In this document: positions 9,173-17,121 of the stretch, piece after piece
Layout: each line of letters starts with the position of its first letter
Position numbering within the stretch: position 1 is the first letter of the stretch
NCBI RefSeq assembly: GCF_016790065.1
Contig: NZ_JAEUPY010000382.1
Span: 1 to 33,854 of the forward strand
DNA length: 33,854 nucleotides
Direction: 5' to 3'
Origin: Steroidobacter sp.
GTDB lineage: Bacteria; Pseudomonadota; Gammaproteobacteria; Steroidobacterales; Steroidobacteraceae
Notes under the pieces: generated by a model
Seen by the model: the letters and a program-made list of their open reading frames with translations, nothing else
Databases searched by the model: none
What the model was told of the DNA's origin: nothing
Made by a program: the position numbers and the translations under genes

Positions 9173-10580
9173 AAACCCGCCGCACCTTCCAGTTGAACCC
9201 GTGGGCCGCCATCATCCAGGTCAGCCCAATCGCAGACTCGAGCAATGCCGAGTCCACCGCCGACAACAAGACGATCAAGGGCCCATACATCAGCAGCACT
9301 AGGGCTACTTCTTTGCATAGCATTCTGATGAACGCCGCTCGGTCGCAGCCCGCCAAACCGAGCAACCACCCAATCTTCACCGCCAAGAACACGCCACCGC
9401 TGATCCCGAGCAGCGTGATGCCCAGTAGCGGATCTGAGCCGAGCGCACTAACCATCAAGACTGCGGCGATCAACGCCAGATATAGAATCTGCAGCACAAA
9501 CTCTTCGCGTTGACGCTCCAGCACCGTCACCAGCACCGATAACGGAATGGAGATGAACCCAGCCAACAGCCAGGGAGTCAGCGCGCGGCTGTAGAGACCG
9601 GACTCGGCCCACGACGGCCCAAAGCACACCGCGAACAGCGACGACGCGAACACCGCCAACGGCACGAACGTATGTAGCGATAGGATGACGAGCGTGCGTG
9701 ACAAAGCGAAGACAGTTTCAGCCAATCGCCCTTCTCGCCTGGCACCGCTCACCCGTCCCAGAAAGACTTGCGCCACGGACTGGCCGACGAATCTGGACGG
9801 CAGCTGCAGAATCCTGACGCTCAAGCCATACAGACCGGCGGCCGCCGCGCCGTGAAATGCCGCAATCAGCATGGCCGGTGCGTTGGTGGCCGCCGCATTC
9901 ACCAAACTCGACGGCGCCGCAAGCAGCGGTAGTTTCTTGTGACGACGCATGAGAGCCAGCATGCGCAGGCGACCTGTACCTGAGAACGCTTGCCGCCATT
10001 GAGTCGCGCGGTCCCACAAAGGCACGATGCCGGCGCACAGACCGACGACCTGACCCGAGACCATTCCCCACCATGGCAGTCCCGCAAACGCGCCGCCCAC
10101 CTGCGTGGCCGCTTGGCTAACCCCTTGCACGGTCTTCGCAGCGGCGTTGGCGCGATGTCGCTGGTTTCGAATCGCGTAGAACAACGCGATGTTGCTAACG
10201 CCGGTGAGCGCAATGACAGCGGGAATCAAAGCCCAGATCGGCGGCAGCTCGAACCAGCCCGCTTGTTCGCCCACCAATGAATAACCGAACGCCAGCAGCC
10301 AAAGCGTGCAGGCGATGAAGGCCACCGTCGCCAGCGACGCAATCATCAGCAGCACCGCTGAGCGCGTCGATTTCGGCAATGGAATAGCCAGCTCGTAGTG
10401 CAACGATGCCGTCGGCGCAAACAGTCCCACGGCCGCGGTGAAGACGGAGTAGTAGCCAATCTCCTCTGCCGTATAGACCCGCGACAGTACCGGCATGCTT
10501 AAGATAGCCAGCGCCTGACTGACCAGCGCACCCGATGTGATCAGCGCGACCATCGCGGCGCCATTGCCAGTCCCGCGCAT
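9159..10580 (-). CDS. wzx: Wzx-like polysaccharide flippase
   Basis: About 473 residues of MATE/MVF-type polysaccharide transporter with roughly 12 to 14 membrane helices. It opens with ALVSQALAILSMPVLSRVYTAEEIGYYSVF, interrupted by short loops, the hallmark first-two-helix region of RfbX/Wzx proteins. A later segment, FVGQSVAQVFLGRVSGARREGR, is the conserved central loop. Role: flipping the undecaprenyl-PP-linked repeat unit across the inner membrane. ATG 10580 was chosen because GGTGA lies 5 nt upstream. A GTG at 10589 in the same frame overlaps the preceding stop as GTGA and is the alternative. It sits between the hydrolase gene and a GT4 gene. Confidence 0.88.
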   Translation of the reverse strand: MRGTGNGAAMVALITSGALVSQALAILSMPVLSRVYTAEEIGYYSVFTAAVGLFAPTASLHYELAIPLPKSTRSAVLLMIASLATVAFIACTLWLLAFGYSLVGEQAGWFELPPIWALIPAVIALTGVSNIALFYAIRNQRHRANAAAKTVQGVSQAATQVGGAFAGLPWWGMVSGQVVGLCAGIVPLWDRATQWRQAFSGTGRLRMLALMRRHKKLPLLAAPSSLVNAAATNAPAMLIAAFHGAAAAGLYGLSVRILQLPSRFVGQSVAQVFLGRVSGARREGRLAETVFALSRTLVILSLHTFVPLAVFASSLFAVCFGPSWAESGLYSRALTPWLLAGFISIPLSVLVTVLERQREEFVLQILYLALIAAVLMVSALGSDPLLGITLLGISGGVFLAVKIGWLLGLAGCDRAAFIRMLCKEVALVLLMYGPLIVLLSAVDSALLESAIGLTWMMAAHGFNWKVRRVYVVD

Positions 10581-10585
10581 CGCAG

Positions 10586-12481
10586 TCACCGGCTGACGCG
10601 GTACATGCGATACGAGCCCGCCTCGACGCGAATCGTCGCGCAGCCATTCTGTAGAGAGATGGATTCACGCTCCGGCCATGACCAGAGTTTCGCGTTTGGT
10701 CCGAGCGAATCTGCGGGACACAACGATCCTTGCGCGGCCGCCTTCTGTAAGTTACCTGCGATCAGCAACGTCTCGTCGTTACGTTGATAGCCACTGACCA
10801 GAATGTCAGCGCCTTGCACGCGAGCCAGCGGCGATTGGCGGTAGTACGCCACGAACTGAGCATCGACGATGCCGAAGCGATCCAGCTGTTCGAGACCGCG
10901 ATCCACTTCCTGAACGTTGACCCACTGCGGCCACACTCCGGAATCATGCAGCAGTAGCAGCGTCATCAATTTGCGGCTCGGCCCGGCTTCCTTGATTTGA
11001 GCTTCGGGAAGCTCGGGCAGGAAGATGGGAATCAGTCCCCACTGTGCGCCGTTGAGCTCGACCCGAAAGTCAGTGAGCGTGGCGACATCCAGATAGTCCG
11101 ATGTGACCTTGCCTCGGTACTGCTCGCCGTTGACCAACGCGTCCGCCGAGGAGAACGAGAATGCATTGATGCCGCCTGAGGAATGCACGATGGACAGCGT
11201 CTTCGAGCCGTTGTTACGCAACGCTGTCGAGATGGAGCGGTACACCGAGCGTTGGCCGAGCATCGGATACTCCGCCTCATTGCCGTCGCCTAGACAGCCC
11301 TTGGTTCGATAGATCTGTGCGTTGTCCATGTAGATGGCACGCAGGCTGTTGGCTTTGATGTAGTCGGTAAAAGCCTTTGTCGCAAACGACTGCCATGTCT
11401 CAGACGCCGTGCACGCATGCACGAACTCGCCGCTCCACAGATTCGACTTGAACGTGCCGTCGCCGACACCCGTTGCCCAGTGCTCCTTCTCACGCTGCCA
11501 CTCGGGCGCTTCCGTCGAGATCCAGGTGGGACACAGATACGGCGCGCCGACCACACCGCCGTGCCTGAGTCTGTTGAGATAGGTGGTCGTTTGCAGCTTA
11601 TTGGTCGCTGGATAGCCGAAGTAAGTAGCACCGATCTCGTTGGGCCAAATCACATACGCGTTACGGCCACGCGCCGGCGAAAGGCGCCATTCGCGCCAGC
11701 GCTGCGGCAGTGCCTTCACCGGTGTCGTGGCCAGCGCGAACTCGTGATGCCAACTACCGTCCGACTGAAATTGCGGTTGGATATTGATGGTGAGCAGCCA
11801 TTCGCCCTGCGCTCTGCGCAGAGTGATAGCCCCGTCCTGCTGCGCGTTCCTCCAACCCTTCGCGTGTTCGCTGAGCCAGAACAAACCGAAGTCGTCGTTG
11901 CCCAACCAAAGAAATGGCGTGTACGGCGCGGTCAGTGTCGTGAGTCTCTGCAAGTCCACGTTGCGTTTGCCGAGCACGCCTGGACGATGCAGAAACTTAA
12001 CTGCGCTGTCGGGCAGCGCGATGCTGTAGCGGATCTCAGCGGGTCGATACTGAGCGGGAATACTGTCTGCAGACAAACTGAATCGGATGAGTCCGTCCCA
12101 TTCCACTGCTCCCTCGAGCATCAGCTTCGAACGGACCGGGTTATCGATAGTCAGGTTGCTGATGAATTGCGTTTGTTCGCCTTCGACAGTCATGGTCTCA
12201 GCCACATCGCCTTCGCTGAGAACCTTCTTGCCATCGATCAGCAATTCGACGGGACGACTCAGCAGATCGTTGCCATTGACCGTCAACTGACGCGGCAACC
12301 CCAGGGTCTGCAGCTCAACGTGTTTATCTCCATCCGCCGGCAAGCGCCGGTTCGGGGAGTCAGTCATCAGATTCGTTGGCGGCTTGGGGACCTGCGCCAC
12401 TGTCACCGGTACCTGAGCATGCGAGGCCGCGGCCACACCCCACAGAGCCACAGCAAGCAGTGTGTACATCCGTTGCCACAT
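10586..12481 (-). CDS. Secreted GH123-like (DUF6067-type) glycoside hydrolase
   Basis: 631 residues with a clear signal peptide (hydrophobic core LLAVALWGVAAA, cleavage after SHA near residue 22), so periplasmic or surface. The N-terminal half is beta-rich and carries PFLWLGNDDFGLFW at 189-202 followed by a KGW motif, a signature of the GH123-type N-terminal domain. The C-terminal half looks like a TIM barrel, with IYMDNAQIY at 383-391 and an SSGG segment further on. Recognition is from motif memory, so the family is likely rather than certain. Its place between GT and flippase genes suggests it trims or cuts the operon's own polymer, or sets its length. ATG 12481 was chosen because it gives a normal signal peptide; a GTG at 12502 overlaps the preceding gene. 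Confidence 0.72.
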   Translation of the reverse strand: MWQRMYTLLAVALWGVAAASHAQVPVTVAQVPKPPTNLMTDSPNRRLPADGDKHVELQTLGLPRQLTVNGNDLLSRPVELLIDGKKVLSEGDVAETMTVEGEQTQFISNLTIDNPVRSKLMLEGAVEWDGLIRFSLSADSIPAQYRPAEIRYSIALPDSAVKFLHRPGVLGKRNVDLQRLTTLTAPYTPFLWLGNDDFGLFWLSEHAKGWRNAQQDGAITLRRAQGEWLLTINIQPQFQSDGSWHHEFALATTPVKALPQRWREWRLSPARGRNAYVIWPNEIGATYFGYPATNKLQTTTYLNRLRHGGVVGAPYLCPTWISTEAPEWQREKEHWATGVGDGTFKSNLWSGEFVHACTASETWQSFATKAFTDYIKANSLRAIYMDNAQIYRTKGCLGDGNEAEYPMLGQRSVYRSISTALRNNGSKTLSIVHSSGGINAFSFSSADALVNGEQYRGKVTSDYLDVATLTDFRVELNGAQWGLIPIFLPELPEAQIKEAGPSRKLMTLLLLHDSGVWPQWVNVQEVDRGLEQLDRFGIVDAQFVAYYRQSPLARVQGADILVSGYQRNDETLLIAGNLQKAAAQGSLCPADSLGPNAKLWSWPERESISLQNGCATIRVEAGSYRMYRVSR

Positions 12482-12488
12482 GCTTCTG

Positions 12489-13688
12489 TTACCTGCCGAC
12501 ACCGCTGCTCACAGGCGAGACTCCGGACGATGCCGGCGCGACGGCCTCATAGGCACCGGTCATGCGACGAGCGATCTGGTGCCAACTGTAGTGATCTCGC
12601 GCCAGCTTGCGCGCTGCAAGTGCAGCTTGTTGTCGAGCAGCGTCGTCCTGCAAGTAACTCAGCAAAGCGGCCGCGACTTCGCCTCCGCTCAACTGCACAA
12701 CCTTACCTGCGCCCGCCGAGGCGACTTCAGGAAAGTGACATTGCTCCGAGATGACCACGGGCACTGAGCACGACAAGGCCTCGATGATGGCCATGCTGAA
12801 TCCCTCTTGTCGGCTTGGTAAACAGAAGCTAGCCGCGCCAGAAATTGCGGCCAACTTCTCAGCGCCATTGAGCAACCCGACAAAGTGAACCCGAGCACGC
12901 AGCCCGAGAGCTTCCACCCGACGCTGCGTATCCCGCTCGGCTCCTTCGTCCGGCCCGGCGATGACCAAATCGACGTCGGGCACCACGCCAGCGACAGTCG
13001 CGAACGCATCAACTAGGTAATCCAGTCCCTTCTTGTGATGCAGCCGGCTCAGAAACAGCACATAGCGCCGCCCTTTCAATCCCGGCACACGCTTCAGGAA
13101 CAACTCCGACGCGGGCAACTTTTCGAACAGCTCCGGAAACGCTCCGTTAGGAAACACCCGGCACTCGCTCTTCAACCGCAACGGCTCGAGCAGCGCAGCC
13201 TCGTCCTCATTGAGCGCGTGAACGAACGATGCTTGATCCAGCACACGTCGCCAAACGAGCTGCAGCGCCAGCCATTTCTTCAAGCGCTTCTGGCGCAGAC
13301 TCCACGGATCCAGCATTCCTCGGGGAGAAATCACCAGTTTACGTCGGGCCTGCAGAGCCGCCGTTGCCGCCGCGAGAGTGAATGGCCGCCAAACGCCGTG
13401 GACATGAATCACATCCGCGCTGCGAGCCAGGCGCTCGAACGACCGTGCCGCTGAACGCGCTTGAAAGCGTTCGATGCGGCTGTCGTGCACGCCGTGAATC
13501 TCAACACCCGCTTCGCCAGGCAAGCCCCGTCGCAACAGCGTCTCGAACTCCGCATGCTCCGACTCTCGATAGCACACGAGCACGACTTTATGGCCGAGCA
13601 ACGACTGCGCTGCCGCTAGCGAGCTAGCGCTCTTCACTGGACCGCCCGCAACCGGGTTGATGGTCTCAACCGCGTGGACGATGTTCAT
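12489..13688 (-). CDS. Family 4 glycosyltransferase
   Basis: 399-residue GT-B glycosyltransferase. The N-terminus NIVHAVETINPVAGGPVKS has the GG loop that binds the acceptor phosphate region. The donor domain shows FLSRLHHKKGLDYLVDAF, LVIAGPDEG and the complete retaining-GT4 E-x7-E motif in SRQEGFSMAIIEALSCSVPVV. HVHGVWRP near residue 95 supports a subgroup common in EPS and capsule loci. It overlaps the next upstream GT by 4 bp (ATGA type), and its stop lies 7 bp before the hydrolase start. It is expected to add one sugar of the repeat; specificity is not readable. Confidence 0.9.
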   Translation of the reverse strand: MNIVHAVETINPVAGGPVKSASSLAAAQSLLGHKVVLVCYRESEHAEFETLLRRGLPGEAGVEIHGVHDSRIERFQARSAARSFERLARSADVIHVHGVWRPFTLAAATAALQARRKLVISPRGMLDPWSLRQKRLKKWLALQLVWRRVLDQASFVHALNEDEAALLEPLRLKSECRVFPNGAFPELFEKLPASELFLKRVPGLKGRRYVLFLSRLHHKKGLDYLVDAFATVAGVVPDVDLVIAGPDEGAERDTQRRVEALGLRARVHFVGLLNGAEKLAAISGAASFCLPSRQEGFSMAIIEALSCSVPVVISEQCHFPEVASAGAGKVVQLSGGEVAAALLSYLQDDAARQQAALAARKLARDHYSWHQIARRMTGAYEAVAPASSGVSPVSSGVGR

Positions 13689-14854
13689 GCGACCAGTGCC
13701 TGCGCCGGCAACGACCTCGACTCATTGCGTTGTTGATAACGCGCGATATAGCCATCCGCAGCGGTCTGAATCGAAAAGCGCGTTCTAAATGCCAACGTCT
13801 GCTCGGCATTCACCAGCACTGGGCGAAACTCTCTGATCGCCTGCGCCAACGCGCCGACATCATCCACAGGCACATAGGTAGCCGCCGGCGGCTCCAGCTC
13901 GCGCAAAGGACCAATATCAGACAGAACACAGGGCAGCCCGGCGCCGATGCCCTCGATGGCTGCCAGTGGCAGGCCTTCGATTCGGCTCGGGAACAACAAT
14001 CCATCCGCCGCCAGCAACCACTGCGCAACATCCGAGCGGATGCCATGAAACACAATCGAAGGGTCGTCTTCCGCAAGCCGTTCCAACTCGTGCCGAAGCG
14101 GACCGTCGCCGAGCAGGTGCAACGTATGCCCGTCCAAGCCCTTCTCACTGCGACGCCACGCCTGGATCAGAACATCGTGCGCCTTCGGTGCGCTCGCGAG
14201 CGAATCGCCGCCCATTCGGCCGAGATGCAAGCAGTGCTGAACGTTGGGATCGAGCCCTAGACCCCGCTTGGCATTCCAGCTCAGTTCCTGATCTCGGACC
14301 GGCTGTGTGAACGACACGCCGTTGCTGACTGTAAAGAGCGGCGCATCGATCATGCTCCGATGCGTTTCCGCCGCCGCCTGGCTGACCGCAATCGACGTAG
14401 CCTCGCGATTCATGGCGTAGGCCAGCCTGGGCAGCGCTGCAGTCGGACGCTTGATGCTATGGACGGTTCTAAACAAGCGGCCCGCGAATCGTTCGCCGAT
14501 ACAGAGCGAAGCCGCCGCGTGAACCATTTCGGTATTAGGGGTGTGAAGATGGATCAGGTCCGGGGACGAGCGCCGTACCTGCTCGCGGTACCAAAGTATC
14601 GTCGGCCAGCGCACTTTGACTTGTGGCCCCAACGCGATCTCGATGCCACGGTCGCTCAGCGCGCGTTGCATCTCCAACCCAACCTCATCGGTACGCGAAC
14701 TCAGCGCCCACACAGCCACATCGAAGCCGCGGGCCTTCAGTTCGAAACACAGCTCGACCACGAAGCGCTCGGCACCGCCGGCGATGAAAGCACCGATGAC
14801 ATGCACGATCCGCCGAGGATTGGAAACGGAAGCGCCGCTTGGCGTCGTGCGCAT
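13685..14854 (-). CDS. Family 4 glycosyltransferase
   Basis: About 389-residue GT-B glycosyltransferase. HVIGAFIAGGAERFVVELC is the N-terminal acceptor loop, and HLHTPNTEMVHAAASL resembles the SHxxHA-type segment of GT4 enzymes. The donor half has HLGRMGGDSLASAPKAHDVLIQAW, LHLLGDGPLRHELERLA and the E-x7-E region in SRIEGLPLAAIEGIGAGLPCV. ATG 14854 is preferred, with AGG 10 nt upstream; a GTG at 14878 adds eight residues and lacks a ribosome site. A gap of about 70 bp separates it from the preceding GT. Likely one of four GT4 enzymes that extend the lipid-linked repeat. Confidence 0.88.
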   Translation of the reverse strand: MRTTPSGASVSNPRRIVHVIGAFIAGGAERFVVELCFELKARGFDVAVWALSSRTDEVGLEMQRALSDRGIEIALGPQVKVRWPTILWYREQVRRSSPDLIHLHTPNTEMVHAAASLCIGERFAGRLFRTVHSIKRPTAALPRLAYAMNREATSIAVSQAAAETHRSMIDAPLFTVSNGVSFTQPVRDQELSWNAKRGLGLDPNVQHCLHLGRMGGDSLASAPKAHDVLIQAWRRSEKGLDGHTLHLLGDGPLRHELERLAEDDPSIVFHGIRSDVAQWLLAADGLLFPSRIEGLPLAAIEGIGAGLPCVLSDIGPLRELEPPAATYVPVDDVGALAQAIREFRPVLVNAEQTLAFRTRFSIQTAADGYIARYQQRNESRSLPAQALVA

Positions 14855-14926
14855 TATTGTTTGGCCTGCAGCTGTCACACGGGAGTCGGCACCGTACCGG
14901 CCAATCGTTGCGAACGTATGACGCGC

Positions 14927-16189
14927 TCAGGCTTCTTGAAGCGCCTCCATCCATTGGCGAGTGGCGCGCCCCACGGTGTAGCGTTCCAGGAACACGGCTC
15001 GGGCTCGTTGACCCATCTGTTCCAGGGACGGCGTGTCGGCCTGCAGTTGGCCGATGGTCGTGACCAGCGCATCGACATCGCCGACCGCCACCGCTTCTCC
15101 GCAACGAGTGCTCTTGATGATGCGTGCCAGTTCGCCATCGGTGTCGCCGATGAAGATGGTGGGCCGGCCGGCCGCCAGGATGCCGTAGAACTTGCTGGGC
15201 ACGATCAGCCCTTCCAGCTGGGGCAACAGACACGCCAGGTGAACGTCGGCAGCTGCCAGCGAATCCGACAACAACTCACGTGGCTGGTACGGCAGGAAGC
15301 GAAAGTTCAGTAGCTTCTTGGCGGCCACTGCGCCCTGCAACTGCTCCATCTTGGCACCGCCGCCGATCATCAGGAACACGATGCTGGTGTCGACGCTCAA
15401 GCGTTCGGCGGCCGACAGCAAGGTCTGGAACTCATGCGCGCGGCCGAGATTGCCGGAGTATGCGACGACGAACTTGTCCTCTATTCCCAAGCGAGCCCGC
15501 AGCTCGCAGGCGTCCAACGCCTTGGGCGTGACGGCGTCACCGTCGGCCCAGTTCTCAATGACGCGTATCCGGTCGCTGGGAATGTTCCGAGCTTCCAGAT
15601 GTTCACGCATGCGCGTGCCGAGCACCACGTTGGTCTGAGCGACTGCCAGCGAATAGTCGCGCAGCTTCTTCAACCGATTGTCGAGCCACTCCGGCAGCGG
15701 ATTCGCGCCGAGGTGCGAAGCGACTTCCGGAAATACGTCCTGCAACCAATTCACCAACCGCGCGCCACGCAGCTTGGCGATGGCGGCGACAGCGATGGAG
15801 ATCAATGGCGGATCGGTCTTGGCGACAACCGTGTCTCCCGCTCTGAGCAAGCCCAACAGCTTGGCACTGGCAGTGACGTAGAAGCTGCCGTAGTCGATCG
15901 CGCGACCGTACAACCGACCCCGACCGAAACTCGACGTCCAAGCACGATGCACTTGAATGCCGCGAACGTTTTCTTCCGGCGCCAACTTCTTGCTGGGATC
16001 GTCGTAAAGCCCGTCGGAACACACCACGTGAACTTCGACGCCCTGCTGTACCAGTCGAGATGCAAGATCGAACAGCATCTGACTGGTCGCCGACAAGTCC
16101 GGATAAAAGTAGCGATTGACGAACACCACCCGCGGTTGGGCATGCCGTACGAAGCTAAAGATATCCGCGATTTCTGGATTGGTTGCCAT
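14927..16189 (-). CDS. WbuB-like family 4 glycosyltransferase
   Basis: 420-residue GT-B enzyme resembling WbuB/colanic-acid-type glycosyltransferases. The N-terminus VVFVNRYFYPDLSATSQMLFDLASRL is typical of that subgroup (F-Y-P-D at the acceptor loop). Further along come VNWLQDVFPEVA, VIENWADGD, VVAYSGNLGRAHEFQTLL, VFLMIGGGAKMEQL and a donor region GRPTIFIGDTDGELARII. The canonical EGxP is replaced by LEGLIVPSKFYGILAAGRP, as usual in this subgroup. The start ATG 16189 has GGGAG 6 nt upstream. It is the first GT after the kinase and may add the second sugar, which is inferred from gene order. Confidence 0.9.
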   Translation of the reverse strand: MATNPEIADIFSFVRHAQPRVVFVNRYFYPDLSATSQMLFDLASRLVQQGVEVHVVCSDGLYDDPSKKLAPEENVRGIQVHRAWTSSFGRGRLYGRAIDYGSFYVTASAKLLGLLRAGDTVVAKTDPPLISIAVAAIAKLRGARLVNWLQDVFPEVASHLGANPLPEWLDNRLKKLRDYSLAVAQTNVVLGTRMREHLEARNIPSDRIRVIENWADGDAVTPKALDACELRARLGIEDKFVVAYSGNLGRAHEFQTLLSAAERLSVDTSIVFLMIGGGAKMEQLQGAVAAKKLLNFRFLPYQPRELLSDSLAAADVHLACLLPQLEGLIVPSKFYGILAAGRPTIFIGDTDGELARIIKSTRCGEAVAVGDVDALVTTIGQLQADTPSLEQMGQRARAVFLERYTVGRATRQWMEALQEA

Positions 16190-16283
16190 GCTCGTCTCCC
16201 GGCAAACACCCTAACGGCGCAGGGTGAAGGCGGTGTGACGTGAGTCACGGCGAATTTCGACAACGTCTTACATCTGAGAGACA
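16190..16283. other. Intergenic gap inside EPS operon
   Basis: This 94-bp gap separates the BY-kinase stop from the WbuB-like start and is the longest gap in the EPS operon. It carries a short inverted repeat, GTGAC-GTGA-GTCAC, at 16235-16248. There is no T-run beside it on the minus strand, so it is not a convincing terminator. It could be an operator or processing site; I see no clear promoter. Confidence 0.3.
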
Positions 16284-17111
16284 TCAATACGGCGTGCGCA
16301 CCGGCTCGCGAGAGCCATTGAGCACGGTGCCGACGAACGGCAAGTCGTGCAGCAGCTGAAACGTTCGAGTGACATCGTCACGACGCGTCTTACCCTCGCC
16401 GATCACCAGCAAGCCGGCTTGCAAGTAACGAGCGAACGCCAACGCATCGTCCGCCAGCAGCACCGGCGGCACGTCGAAGATGATGACGCGGTTGGCGTAA
16501 CGCATACGCATCTCATTGACGATTTCAGCAGTTGCAGGCGACATCAACAGCTCCGAGGAGTGCTCCACTCGCTCGCGCGCCGGCAGAATGGTCAAGCGCT
16601 CGTAACCGGCGACTTTGAACATCGCTTCCTGCACCGGCCGGCGCAATCTCAAACAATCGTCCACGCCCACCGCGGGCTCGTAGCCGAAGCGTCGATGCAC
16701 ATTGGGATTACGTAAATCGAAATCCACCAGCAACACGGTGCGCGCTGGATCGGCCGCGATTGCGATGGCCAGATTGATGGCCGTCAGCGTCTTGCCTTCC
16801 GAAGACTGTGCACTCATGACTCCCAGCGAGTTCGCGCCGAGCTGATCCAGCTTGCGCAACACCTGAGTGCGCAACATCTTGTACGCAGCTCCATGCGGCC
16901 CAGTCGCGCCAGGAGGAAGAATGCGTGCGTTGTCTCGATCCTGTTCCGAGAACTGCACCAGCGGTGAGCTGAATTTGATGGTATCGGTAAAGTCGACCGC
17001 GTTCTCTGTCGCGACCGCGCGCGGCGGCACCACAGAAATCGGCGCTTCGACCCGCACCTCGCGAGCTGCAAAGGCCGTCAGGTCCACCGCTCTAGGATTA
17101 GTACGTTCCAC
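16284..17111 (-). CDS. BY-kinase (CpsD/CapB-type, exosortase-system tyrosine autokinase)
   Basis: 275-residue cytoplasmic P-loop kinase that should pair with the Wzz-like protein encoded just upstream to control EPS chain length and assembly. Walker A is the unusual BY-kinase form SAQSSEGKT at 100-108. Walker A' is VLLVDFDLRNP at 126-136 and Walker B is VIIFDVPPVL at 209-218. The N-terminal 75 residues are an extension seen in the exosortase-associated subgroup. GTG 17111 was chosen because AAGG lies 7 nt upstream and the gap to the preceding stop is 10 bp; a start at 17162 would lie inside the Wzz gene. The C-terminus ends in a single Tyr (VRTPY), not the tyrosine cluster of Wzc, so autophosphorylation may be reduced or use that residue. 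Confidence 0.9.
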   Translation of the reverse strand: MERTNPRAVDLTAFAAREVRVEAPISVVPPRAVATENAVDFTDTIKFSSPLVQFSEQDRDNARILPPGATGPHGAAYKMLRTQVLRKLDQLGANSLGVMSAQSSEGKTLTAINLAIAIAADPARTVLLVDFDLRNPNVHRRFGYEPAVGVDDCLRLRRPVQEAMFKVAGYERLTILPARERVEHSSELLMSPATAEIVNEMRMRYANRVIIFDVPPVLLADDALAFARYLQAGLLVIGEGKTRRDDVTRTFQLLHDLPFVGTVLNGSREPVRTPY

Positions 17112-17121
17112 GCAATCACCT

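Noticed and set aside
11417-12754. 445-codon plus-strand open frame
   Set aside because: Antisense to the GH123-like hydrolase and GT4 genes; composition is unlike a protein and it crosses a gene junction.
16235-16248. Inverted repeat GTGAC-GTGA-GTCAC as a terminator splitting the EPS operon
   Set aside because: The stem is only 5 bp with no T-run, so termination is not supported.
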